DNA of 64,000 bases, from NCBI GenBank assembly GCA_034770075.1, contig CM068383.1:44907222-44971221 (forward strand). The letters run 5' to 3'. This stretch comes from Aralia elata (taxonomy: Eukaryota > Streptophyta > Magnoliopsida > Apiales > Araliaceae). Both the position numbers and the translations under genes were made by a program. The first letter of the stretch is position 1. The number at the start of each line of letters is the position of its first letter. Positions 1-10,222 of the stretch are shown piece by piece. The notes beneath the pieces are model-generated. The model was not told where the DNA came from and ran no database searches. It saw nothing but the letters and a program-made list of their open reading frames with translations.

Positions 1-263
1 TGACGTGTTGGGGGAAATTGTAATCTTAGACCTTTCTATCTTGTTATTTTTACCGCATTTTACTCATTACTTAACTTGTGAACTCAACCAATCAACAAAC
101 AATCAAACCTTCATCGTTTAAATTAGATCAAATTGATATACGATTGGTACTTGGTTATTATTTGTCACAATTCCCTGTGGGTTCGACTCTTATCTTATCA
201 TATATTACTTGTGGGCCGTGTATACTTGCACGTGTGTGTTATCGATTGCGAAATCGACCAACA
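1..263 (+). repeat. 3' end of the 5' LTR of the Athila-type element
   Basis: Matches 5792-6054 base for base as far as I can read. It ends in CCAACA, giving the CA terminus of a TG...CA LTR. The match runs five bases further (AGTTT), which may be chance or the target duplication. Confidence 0.85.
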
Positions 264-269
264 AGTTTT

Positions 270-287
270 TGGCGCCGTTGCCGGGGA
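270..287 (+). other. Primer binding site, tRNA-Asp type
   Basis: TGGCGCCGTTGCCGGGGA is the exact complement of the 3' end of plant tRNA-Asp including CCA. It lies six bases after the LTR end. This primer is characteristic of the Athila branch of Ty3/gypsy. Confidence 0.9.
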
Positions 288-415
288 ATTGTTTCTAATA
301 ATTTTACCAATATTAATTTCAATCGAATTGATCTTGATTTAAACTTGTATATAAATTTATTTTTAACATTTTTTCTATTTTTCTGTTTAATGCTTTCTTC
401 GTTACGAGGTACACC

Positions 416-1609
416 ATGGACAACTATAATTATCAATGGCCTCACACGGGAATGACCCAATCAGGAGCGGCATGGATGGATGGATTTGATGAGGTGGTGG
501 TACATTTAGAGGAGCTGTCTAGGAATGTTAACGCTCTAGTGGCCCAACGTACTCAAAGTGTTGCGTTGAATTGTGATTATTGTGATGGAAACCATCCGAG
601 TCATCTTTGCACCATTAATTTCGAGTCGGCATGGTATGGTGGCAACATCGGCGATTACTCTAACAGTTATGACTGTTCCGCTGCTTATCACCAAGATTGG
701 GGGTATCCCCCAGATTCTACATGGAGCTACAATTATGAAGATCAATACTATGCTCCGAGTCCTGCATATGCACCGGAATTCTCATGTCCACCGTCATTGC
801 CACAAGAAGAAAATTCAAATGTGAAGGAATTTGAGTCCCAGAACATAACTTCGATTGAGGAGATTGTGAAAAGTCAGCATATGTCAATTCAAAATCTTGA
901 GAACCAGATGGGACAGCTTATTATCGCCTTCAACGATAGATATCAAGGCGAATGGCCCAATGACATGGTTCCCGAAACTGATGGATTTCACGTGCCAAAG
1001 TTGCAACCAGACGTGCTAATTGATGATGATTCTGATATGGAAGAGACACGTGGGAAACAAGAAAAGGAGGTCGAGGATCTAGCCTTGAGCCCCAATGATG
1101 ATGATGATGAGCTAATTTCGAGTGTATCCCATATACCTTCTCCTCCAAAGCTCAAGGATCTAGGTGGTTTTGCAGTCCCGTGCCCATTGAGTAGTCACGT
1201 CGTAGGCAAAGCTCTAGGTGACATGGGAGCTAGTTTACAGTGTGAGCCATGGCGTGATGAAGTTGAGGTTCATGAAAAGATCGATGAGGATCCAATTGTG
1301 TTTGAGAAACTTAATTTCACTATGTCATTCATAGACACAATTGAGCAAGCTCCTAGCTACTTTCGGTTCATACATGAGGATTTATATGAGAACAATAAGC
1401 TAGGTGAACTTGAGACTATGGACCTCACCGAAGCAATGCCCTCAGATGTTTCTCCCCTACTGAAAGATGAAGCGAATGAAGAAAGTTTCTTTTTGCTGAT
1501 AGAAGAAACTGAGTTTGGGAGTCGTCTAGTATGCATGCATGCCATGCAAATTAAGGAAATGACATCACGAAGGCATGCTAAGGTCATTTTTGCAATCGAG
1601 CCGGACTAA
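416..1609 (+). CDS. Gag-derived ORF of non-autonomous Athila-type element, capsid and protease largely deleted
   Basis: An open frame of 397 codons starting at the first ATG after the leader. A CCHC-like knuckle (CDYCDGNHPSHLC) is near residue 53, followed by a Tyr/Pro-rich stretch. The line SIQNLENQMGQL (about 158-169) matches the post-knuckle part of Athila gag. After an acidic linker, the motif GFAVPCPLSS...GDMGASL resembles the start of the Athila protease (compare IPCTIG...DLGASINVM in the element at 13403-19878), but the rest of the protease is gone. The C-terminal part (SFFLLIEETEF ... AIEPD) resembles the tail of that other element's ORF. The N-terminal capsid domain is missing. The frame is open although it has lost domains, so it may have been kept by selection or may be young. 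No enzyme activity is expected. Confidence 0.7.
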   Translation: MDNYNYQWPHTGMTQSGAAWMDGFDEVVVHLEELSRNVNALVAQRTQSVALNCDYCDGNHPSHLCTINFESAWYGGNIGDYSNSYDCSAAYHQDWGYPPDSTWSYNYEDQYYAPSPAYAPEFSCPPSLPQEENSNVKEFESQNITSIEEIVKSQHMSIQNLENQMGQLIIAFNDRYQGEWPNDMVPETDGFHVPKLQPDVLIDDDSDMEETRGKQEKEVEDLALSPNDDDDELISSVSHIPSPPKLKDLGGFAVPCPLSSHVVGKALGDMGASLQCEPWRDEVEVHEKIDEDPIVFEKLNFTMSFIDTIEQAPSYFRFIHEDLYENNKLGELETMDLTEAMPSDVSPLLKDEANEESFFLLIEETEFGSRLVCMHAMQIKEMTSRRHAKVIFAIEPD

Positions 1610-3127
1610 AAGGAAACAGGAAGCTAGTCAGGCTGAGGACTTTAACTCAAGCGCTATTTGGGAGGCAACCCAAATCTCCATTTTATTTTTCGAGCTATTT
1701 TGTTTTTATTATTTTAATTTTTTTTTATTTTAATCTCCAAAAAAAAAAAAAAAAAAAAAAGTTTGGTGTGTTTTGTTTTTGATTTTATGTTAATTGTGTT
1801 TAATGTGTGTAATATTTCTTGCTGCAGTTTGATGCTTACGACCACCAGTGAAAACTATAGCAGAAGCACAGCATCAACACGTTGAGCAACATGCACCAGC
1901 ACGCTCAGCAGCACACTCAGCAGCGCGCAAGCTAGCCATGACAGCCACCAACAGCTTATATGCACCCATCAGCTCATTTCTATAGTCCAACTCATATCTC
2001 TCTCCTCCCACTCCAAAGCCAACTTACATGCATTTTTCCCAAACTCAAATTCATGCTCCATCACTTTAATTGGGCATCCAATCTCTGCAATCCATCAGCA
2101 TTGTCATCTTCTAACTTGAAATTCAACAAGGATTTAGCAGATTTTGAAGAATTCCCATGGCTTTCCATTAGTTTTCCAAGAAAAGGTAACAAGGTCTGTT
2201 AATTTCAAATTTTACTTGCTTGGGACTGTGCTTGGGTTGAGTTTTATTGCAGGAACACTCCAATTCTCCCATTGCAAGACTTTGTGGAGGGCTATCCCTG
2301 CTTCCCAATGCATTGACAACTGAGATTTTGGGAGGTGCACGCCACGTGTTTGATATTTGGCCTGAGAGAGTTTCTTAGCTATTATGGGCTGTTTTTCATG
2401 AGGCATTATTCTGGTATGGCTTCCAAGCAACAAGTGGGGCGAGGCTTCATCGTCCAAGCCAACCATAGACCATGACAAGAATTTTGTTAGTCCGAAAGCG
2501 TCAATGCGACACCACACTATAATGCTGTTGCTTGATTACCCTCAGTGAAGTTCTCTATTTTAATTCTGTCTATTATAAACATCGAGGACTATGTTTATTT
2601 TAAGTTTGGGGGTGTGGTAGTTTAATTGAGTTATCCTTGTCTGTCTAGTCGTGTTGTGCTGGGTGGTAGTCAAATTTAAGTTTGGGGGTAGCACTTCGTA
2701 TTTGCGTATTTATGTGTTTAATTTAGTTTTTGTGTGATTTAAGCATGTTTTTCTTTTTATTCAAAAAAAAAAAAAAAATAATTATTTTTAGGATGTGTCT
2801 CTTGAGCATTGTTTTAATTTGATTTGAACTATAATCCATGGTCTATGATAATGACTTGTTCGAAGAGATTCTAACTCATGAGAAGCAGACAATTGTTGCT
2901 TAGTCTTTGTGCTTATCGTTTATTGGTTATTATTTTGCTTATGCGTCTTTTCACTTTCATGCACTTACCCATGAGTATTAAGCTAGTTGTATGCTTAGAG
3001 AAGGCTTTTATAACCGAATGCTTGTGGAAAATATCTATAAACTCTAGAACTCGTTTAAACATCACTCGAACCAAGGTGTCCAAATTTTGTTATGTTTGAA
3101 TTGATGGTCATGTGGTGAGTTGAGATG
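1610..3127 (+). other. Non-coding interior of the Athila-type element
   Basis: No coding frame of note. It holds an A-run at about 1739-1760, another at about 2764-2779, and a stretch at about 2230-2520 with no similarity I recognise. Two copies of a polypurine-tract-like motif (AAGTTTGGGGGT) lie near 2601-2612 and 2680-2691, far from the real tract before the 3' LTR. Confidence 0.6.
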
Positions 3128-3323
3128 GAGCGTAAAACGCACTCACTCATGGACACATGCGTAGGAGAGATAGAGCGTAAAACGCACTCTCTTATAATTG
3201 TGATTAAAAAAAATAAAATAAAAATTGTTTATTGCAAATTTTGCATGGGGTTGAGGTTGAGCGTAAAACGCACTCGCCCATATGAGCGTGCTTAAGGATT
3301 GAGATGGAGCATAAAATGCACTC
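3128..3323 (+). repeat. Four-copy hairpin array (GAGCGTAAAACGCACTC)
   Basis: A 17-nt imperfect inverted repeat occurs at 3128-3144, 3173-3189, 3259-3275 and, slightly changed, 3307-3323. Each copy could fold into a short stem with an A-rich loop. It lies about 400-590 bases upstream of the 3' LTR. The same motif recurs at the equivalent place in the separate element at 13403-19878. Confidence 0.8.
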
Positions 3324-3702
3324 ACCTAGAGCCCTTGGTTCTCAAAATTTTTGGAATTGTGATTTGTACACCTTTGTATTGAGTGTTGTGTTAAGCATGT
3401 TGTTTTGGGGTTTATTTTGATTATTTCACAAGGTAATGTGGTTGCATAGTTTCATTCGAGCTTGATTGGTTTAGTGCTATTGGGTACACACACACACATA
3501 CGGAAGAGGCCTTAAGCAAAGTATGACTAACTAACTGAAATTTTAGACTTGCAACACTTTGTTTGTTCTCTTGAGTTCTATGTGTTGATGCCTTTGAGAC
3601 CATTGTCGGCTTATTAATTCATTGCTCAAGATAGGTTATATTAGAATTTTTTTTGTGAATTGTTTAGTTTAGGTTTGTTTTGCTTGAGGACAAGCAAAGA
3701 TT

Positions 3703-3718
3703 TAAGTTTGGGGGTATT
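3703..3718 (+). other. Polypurine tract before the 3' LTR
   Basis: AAGTTTGGGGGTATT sits directly in front of the LTR start TGATGAG, the normal place for plus-strand DNA priming. Confidence 0.75.
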
Positions 3719-3956
3719 TGATGAGTGTGTTTTGTACACACAATTTGGGTACTTTTGGCCTTGATAATTTGCAAGTCTTTAGGCATTTTATATGGTTTTT
3801 ATGTATTTTTATCTTATTTCAACATAAATTAGTTTTTAGTTATTTTTACATGTTTTATGTTGCTTTGATGCATTTTTATTATGTTTGTAGGAATTGAGAT
3901 AAAGACCGCTCGGATCGTTGTTTATATTCACTCAATGTCCGTGCTTGGACGCATGT

Positions 3957-4735
3957 GCCCGAATGGTAGTATGATGGAAATTTGTGCTTGGCGACGCTCG
4001 GTGCTTAATTTGATAACATTTGGTAGTTGGGCGTGCACGGCGTCGGGAAGCGTGCACGGCATGCGGCGTCGGCCAAGCCACGAGGGCAAGCCCGTGCTTA
4101 GATATCCGTGCCCGAATGATAACACGGTGAAAATTTATGTTTGGCGATGCTCGGGGCTTAATTTGATGACATTTGGAAGTTGGGCGTACACGGCGTTGGA
4201 AAGCGTGCACGGCGTGCGGCGTCGACCAAGCCGCGGGCACGGCGTGCGGCAGACGGGGCGCCAGCGTGCGGCCCAGGCGCTGGGCGCGGGCGCATGGGCG
4301 CGGCGTGCGGGCGCGCGCCGGGCGTGCGGGCATGTTGGCGCGCTGGGCATGCGGGCGTGTGCGGGCGTGTGCGGCGGGCGCTGGGCGCCAGGCGCATGGG
4401 CGCGGCGTGCGGGGGCGCGCGCTGGGCGTGCGGGCGTGTTGGCGCGCTGGGCGTGCGGGCGTGTGCGGGCGTGTGCGGCGGGCGCTGGGCGCCAGGCGCT
4501 GGGCGCGGGCGCATGGGCGCGGCGTGCGGCGTTGGGCGCGCGCGGGGCCTCGGCAGCGGGCGTGGGCGTGCGGCCAGCGTGCGGCCCAGGCGTTGGGCGC
4601 GGGCGCGCGCGCTGGCGTGCGGGCGCGCGGCGCGGGCGTGCGGCGTTGGGCGTGCGGCCAGCGTGCGGGCCAGGCGCTGGGCGCGGGCGCGCGTGCCGGC
4701 GTGCGGGCGCGCCAACGCCGTGCTGAGTGCGATCT
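3957..4735 (+). repeat. Duplicated block and GC-rich island in the LTR
   Basis: A roughly 153-bp block starting GCCCGAATG at 3957 is repeated from 4110. From about 4200 to 4735 the sequence is almost only G and C with many GGCGC/GGGCG/GTGCGG words, including a partial repeat offset by about 104 bp (4333 and 4437). Long overlapping open frames on both strands here result from base composition and are not genes. Confidence 0.75.
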
Positions 4736-4802
4736 GACACAGTTTTTAGTGCGATCTGAGCTCCATTTTGTCCGATTTTTGCTAGGGTTTCTTGATGGAG
4801 GC

Positions 4803-4811
4803 TATATATAA
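4803..4811 (+). promoter_or_regulatory. LTR TATA box
   Basis: TATATATAA, just downstream of the GC island, in the position expected for the LTR promoter. Confidence 0.55.
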
Positions 4812-6054
4812 TCTCTTCTAAGCTTCATATCAGACATCTAGGGATAGGGAGGCTAGACTAAAACATCAAAATAGAGAGCAAAAGTGCTGCAATACAAGGA
4901 AAACTCAGCAAAAGCCAAAGAACTAAGAAGGAAAGGCTTGTCAAAGGGAAATCTAGAGAGAGGGAGGCTACAAAATACATCAACCAACAGTGCCCAAGGC
5001 TGCAAATCAAGCTGAATCAAGCCCAAAGCCAAGGAACTCAGTCAAGAGGAATTGCAAAGCTAAGGAGGAGAGCTAGAAATCTACAGCAACCAAAGGAACA
5101 CCAGCTGAATAGCTTCAAAAGTGGTTTCATTTCTAATTTTCCATCTCCTTTGTAATTCGAATTTGACAATGTATCAATTGAAAATGATGTTTATTGTAGC
5201 TATCATGAACTAACCTTCTATTCTAAGATTGCAATGGAACCCAACACTTAATTTGAATTGAATTCTCTCTCTATTGATTTTAGTTATGCATTTGTGAATT
5301 GATTGTCATAACCTTTGCTTCTAGATTAATTGCTTGGCCCGTAATTACCGTGGGAACCTATATGAACTTGACGAACGGATTATAGGTTGAGACCTAGTTA
5401 TGATAACATGCGAGAGTATAGATTATTGTGGGTTATTAATCGGATTAAGTGACGTGTGTCTTATTAATTATCTGCAATAATAGGTATCTTGATAGTAGTT
5501 GGGATAGATATATACCTAATTACCGCATGCAACCTATTGAGAATCTAGTCTTAATGACTTCCGAGGTGAAAGTTGGTAATGGAAGGGAGGATTAATTAGA
5601 TTTGGTGACACGTGTCTATAAATCATTCCTGAAATTAGTCTCTTGATAGTGTATAGGATAGACATATACCTATGCACCGCTTAGGAAGATTCGTGATTGA
5701 CCATCGACAGAGGCTCTTATGTAGTTTTGATTTCTCGGTTGTCAATTCGTATGCTATAATTGACTGAAAAGAGAGAGTTAGGAGATTTAAATGACGTGTT
5801 GGGGGAAATTGTAATCTTAGACCTTTCTATCTTGTTATTTTTACCGCATTTTACTCATTACTTAACTTGTGAACTCAACCAATCAACAAACAATCAAACC
5901 TTCATCGTTTAAATTAGATCAAATTGATATACGATTGGTACTTGGTTATTATTTGTCACAATTCCCTGTGGGTTCGACTCTTATCTTATCATATATTACT
6001 TGTGGGCCGTGTATACTTGCACGTGTGTGTTATCGATTGCGAAATCGACCAACA

Positions 6055-8265
6055 AGTTTCTCAATTGTCTCAAAGAAAATAGTATAATCTCACAATGGAC
6101 TCCACCAGGAACGCCATAGTTGAATGGTGTATCTGAAAGGAGAAATCGAACATTGTTAGACATGGTTCGTACCATGATAAGTTTTACCGATCTTTTAGGT
6201 TCCTTCTGGGGTTATGCCCTAGAATCAGCTGCATACCTACTTAACAAGGTACCTACCAAATCCGTCCCAAAGACTCCATATAAGTTATGGATAGGGAGAA
6301 AACCTAGTCTTAAGCATGTTAAGACTTAGGGTTGTCCACCTTATGTCAAAAAGTTGGAGAATGATAAGCTGCAGACTAGATTCAACAAGTGTAGATTTAT
6401 GGATACCCTAAAGAAACATTAGGGTATTATTTCTATCATCCTACTGATCAAAAGGTGTTTGTTGCAAAACATGCTACCTTATTGGAAAATGAGTTTATCC
6501 TTGGAGGGGTCAGTGGGAGTAAGATATATCTTGAAGAAATTCAAGAACCACAAAATACAACGGATCAAAGACAGGTACCTGGCCAAGTAGAAGAACCTAC
6601 TGTACCACAACCTATTCGTAAATCTGGCAGAGTACTGAAGATACCTGAAAGGTATGGATTCATCATAGAGGATGATGATGAGCTATGCATCATAAAAGAT
6701 GATGATCTAGTAACTTACGAAGAGGCTGTGAGTAGTAAAGACTCAGAGAAATGGCTAGAAGCCATGAAATCCGAGATGGACTCCATGTATGAAAACCAAG
6801 TATGGTCTTTGGTTTCATCACCTAAGGGCATTAAGCCTATTGGGTGAAAATGGGTCTTTAAAAGAAAGAATGGAGTAGACAGCAAGGTAGAAACCTATAA
6901 GGCCCGACTGGTCGCAAAAGGTTTCAAACAAAGACAAGGTGTTGACTATGATGAAACCTTCTCACCAGTAGCTATGCTCAAGTCCATTCAGATTTTGCTT
7001 GCAATTGCAGCTTATTATGACTATGAGATCTGGCAAATAGACGTGAAAATGGCCTTCCTTAATAGTAAACTTGAGGAAGATGTATATATTATACAACTAA
7101 AGGGTTTTGTTTCAATGGTTAGAACAAATCAAGTTTATAAGCTACAACAATCTATTTATGGATTGAAGCAAGCTTCTCGAAGGTGGAATATCCGTTTTGA
7201 TGAGATAATTAAAAAGTTTGATTTTATCAAAAATAAGGATGAGCCTTGTGTGTACAAGAAGGTTAGCGGGAGCGCTGTATCATTCCTAGTATTATATGTT
7301 AATGATATATTACTGATCGGGAATGATATTCCTATGCTCAATCGATCAAAATTTGGTTATCTAAACACTTCTTCGTGAAGGACTTGGGAGAAGCATCCTA
7401 TATTTTGGGGATAAAGATCTATAGAGCGACCTAAAAGGATGATCGGCTTGTCCCAAGGAACGTACATTGACTCGATGCTAAAGAAGTTTAGCATGGAAGA
7501 TTCCAAGAGAGGTCTCATGCCGATGAGCCATGAAATATATCTCTCGAAAAAACCAGGCCCCAAAGATACCTGATAAGAGAAACCGTATGAGTAAGATTCC
7601 TTATGCTTTAGCAATAAGATCTATCATATATGGTATGATATGTACTAGACCAGATGTCGCTCATGCACTTAGTGTAACAAGCTGATATCAGTTGAATCAT
7701 GGAGAAGAACACTGGAAGGCAGTAAAAAATATCCTAAAGTACTTAAGAAGAACTAAGGATGTATTTCTTATCGACGGTGGGTCTGAATTGAAACTAGAGG
7801 GCTACAGACTCAAGTTTTCAAATGGACCAAGATGACAGTAAATCCGTTTCAGCGTATATGTTTACCTTAAACGATGGCGTAGTGAGTTGGAAAAATTCCA
7901 AGCAGCAAACAGTTGTTGATTCAGTGACAGAGGCGGAGTACATAGCTGCAGGTGAAGTTGCAAAGGAAGTTGTTTGGATGATGAAGTTTATTTCAGAACT
8001 TGGAGTGGTTCCTAGCATTCAAGGACCAATACCTTTATTCTGTGATAACACTGGAGCTGTTGTGCAGGCTAAGGCACCCAGGTCTCATCAGAAATCTAAA
8101 CACGTGTTGCGGTAGTTTCATTTGATTAGAAAATCATTGAAAGAGGAGACGTCACCCTAGAGCATGTGGACTCTCAAGACAACATTGCAGATTCATTTAC
8201 TAAAAGCTTTAACCCAACAGCAGTTTTATCGTCACTTAGAGAAAATGGGTATTAGATATCATGGC
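6055..8265 (+). pseudogene. Decayed copia pol (integrase end, RT, RNase H)
   Basis: Several frames read as copia polyprotein: integrase (NGVSERRNRTLLDMVR, 6120-6329), the linker and RT start (6455-6847), RT (ARLVAKGFKQ, then QIDVKMAFLN, YGLKQASRRW; about 6900-7378) and RNase H (SVTEAEYIAAGE...FCDNTGAV, 7822-8115), then the usual tail to about 8265. Stops (for example at about 6845 and 6327) and frameshifts break it, and the RT active-site motif reads YVND instead of YVDD. It cannot make a functional polyprotein. The lineage is perhaps Tork/Angela-like, not certain. Confidence 0.85.
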
Positions 8266-8280
8266 AATTGGCTTTAGTGC

Positions 8281-8291
8281 AAGTGGGAGAT
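8281..8291 (+). other. Copia polypurine tract
   Basis: AAGTGGGAGAT directly before the LTR start TGAAAGTAG. Confidence 0.7.
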
Positions 8292-10051
8292 TGAAAGTAG
8301 TATGCACATAAGCCAATCATATTTGATATGATAAAGCGTGTACTTTGTAATCTTATTCATTTATTAATAAAAGGAATTATTTATTAAAGACATTTTATAT
8401 TATCTACATGGTGTTGTTATATTAAATGTGATAAATCCTTAGTTTAAGCAATGTTTTTAAAATAATGATGATGATCGTGCTAATGAGATCTAAATTCTTA
8501 GATAGCTTAAAACTAAAGTAGTTCCTAATCGATGGATTACTAAAAAGGGGATTAGTAAATCCGGATAGATTAGTACATACTTTGTTTGCTCTTAGGAAGA
8601 GAATGATTGATCTTATAATCGTTTGTGTGGAGACACTAAAGTAAGTATGTAGGTGCTTATTAGAGAATAATTTCACTGAACTTGGCTCGTTAAAGGAATA
8701 CCTAATGGAGTTTTACTCGCCTGTCAATAGGAATTTTTCTAGTGATAGTAGTACAAGTGATCCTTGGACTTGGGATTATCATAGTATCTTGTGCATGATG
8801 AATTATGGTTGGACATATTCCTTAATACCTTTAGGGTATGACATAGGGTATGTTTGGTTATAATAAGTTATACATAGAGATAAGTAAATAATTAACAAAG
8901 AATCTACCACTTCGAGTAAAAGGAGAGAATGTCCTATGTGATTTGATAAATGATAATTCAGCAGTCCTTGTCCAAGGCAGAATGAAATTAGAAAGTTGTT
9001 TCTAATTTGCATTATTTAGAATTGTGCATTTGTGAATCGAAATACATATAATTAAATAAAATAAGACTTGACAGTAATTATATGTATTATATTTAATTGG
9101 GACATTATATGGTAAAAGGATTGAATTGTATGGTAACTATTCACTGAAAGGTTCTTTTGTGATTAATGTTGAAATCTATATTATCTGGAAAGTCGTTGAT
9201 CGCTAAGGGGCTTACCCTTATTGTAGAATAAATATTATTTATTTAAATGAATTAAATAGTTTAATTTATTTAATTAAATAAGATTAGAATTGTTCTAATA
9301 AATTTATTCACAACCGGTTTAATATGGAGAACCTAAATGGTCCACCGCAAAAGGAAAATATTTATTTAATAAGTAAATCACATAATCGTAATAATAAGTT
9401 AAGTGTATTTAATTTAAACCACGTTAATAGAATAAATTAAATAACTTAATATTTAGTATTTTGGAAATACTAATTAAAATTAATAAGAGGAATCTTATTA
9501 TTATTATTACTATTACTATTATTTAATTTCTAAATGGGTTAGGAATTAATTAATAGGAGTATTCTTATATTAGATCCTAATTAGATTAGGAATATAATTA
9601 ATAAAACCTTAAAACTAAATAGTTGAGGAGGGTTGCCTACATCTATAAATAAGAGAAGTCTTATTATGATTTAGGATTACACACTCTTCCATAAGAATTG
9701 GGAGAATACTCATAATTCTATAGAGATAAAAACTACGGTTTGCCGTCATCCATCTTGTTGAGTAAGTATTATTCCTTGGCGGATTACCTCTAGAGGCCAA
9801 ACACTTAGGTGGCTTGCGTTGATCAAAAGAAGGAATTTTCATGAAAGATTTTTGGAGTAGAACTCGTACCTGAGGAAGCTAGTTTTTACAAGGGTATAAT
9901 TTCTAATTCTCTATCTTCCTATGTTAATTAATAATTGCACATAAAGATTGATCCTAGGTTTTGATTTGTAAAATTTTAAATTCTAATTTACCATGCTTCT
10001 GCTCATTATATGCAATTTGATTGTATATTCGCATTATATACATACCTAATA
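8292..10051 (+). repeat. Copia 3' LTR (1760 bp)
   Basis: Starts TGAAAGTAGTATGCAC and ends CCTAATA, where the related copy at 10223-12035 ends CCTAACA, so the terminal CA is mutated. Clear similarity to that copy over the full length, with scattered indels. Confidence 0.85.
9644..9651 (+). promoter_or_regulatory. Copia LTR TATA box
   Basis: TATAAATA, conserved at 11606-11613 in the solo LTR of the same family. Confidence 0.65.
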
Positions 10052-10222
10052 ACGAAGACCTTTAAATTCTTTATTACATGATAGTTACCGCATTTACAAC
10101 ACAAAAGCCTATACTATCTCCACTTAATCATTTAACTTGCCCTTGCCTTTGTCCTTTCCGGACCCTTCTACTCGATCCTGTTTAGCTGAAAACATTTATA
10201 TTCAAAGTAAGAATGACCATTC
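10052..10222. other. Short stretch between two copia LTRs
   Basis: AT-rich sequence with no gene. It is probably part of the same degraded LTR as 12036-13402, left between the copia element's 3' LTR and the solo LTR. It ends with CATTC, the left target duplication of the solo LTR. Confidence 0.5.

Larger units (their letters stand above)
1..6054 (+). mobile_element. Non-autonomous Athila-type Ty3/gypsy element, 5' end outside window
   Basis: The first 263 bases recur at 5792-6054 with the same sequence, so the window opens in the last part of a 5' LTR and the 3' LTR is complete (3719-6054). Just after the 5' LTR is a primer site matching tRNA-Asp (270-287), usual for Athila elements. One gag-derived ORF (416-1609) follows, then about 2.1 kb of non-coding sequence and a polypurine tract. 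There is no RT, RNase H or integrase, so the element needed enzymes in trans. The 3' flank from 6055 is the interior of a copia integrase gene, so this element is younger than that copia copy. The TSD cannot be checked because the left flank is missing. Confidence 0.85.
3719..6054 (+). repeat. 3' LTR of the Athila-type element (2336 bp)
   Basis: Starts TGATGAGTGTG and ends CCAACA. The 3' half (TCTAAGATTGCAATGGAACC and following) is shared with the two solo LTRs at 25536-27046 and 27852-29759, so all three are subfamilies of one LTR family. The first half has a duplicated block and a very GC-rich island just upstream of a TATA box. Confidence 0.85.
6055..10051 (+). mobile_element. Truncated Ty1/copia element, interrupted by the Athila-type element
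   Basis: The 3' part of a copia element: end of integrase, RT, RNase H, polypurine tract, then a complete 3' LTR. The 5' part lies left of the window because the Athila-type element was inserted into the integrase region. The order integrase-RT-RNase H is diagnostic of Ty1/copia. Confidence 0.85.

Noticed and set aside
78..455. Open frame of 125 codons at the left edge, partly repeated at 5869-6087
   Set aside because: It runs from the LTR across the primer site into the leader; the repeat comes from the two LTRs.
3881..4811. Several long Ala/Arg/Gly- or Pro/Arg-rich open frames on both strands
   Set aside because: They lie in the GC island of an LTR, where stop codons are rare in every frame. 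The overlapping frames on both strands have only compositional bias and no domain.
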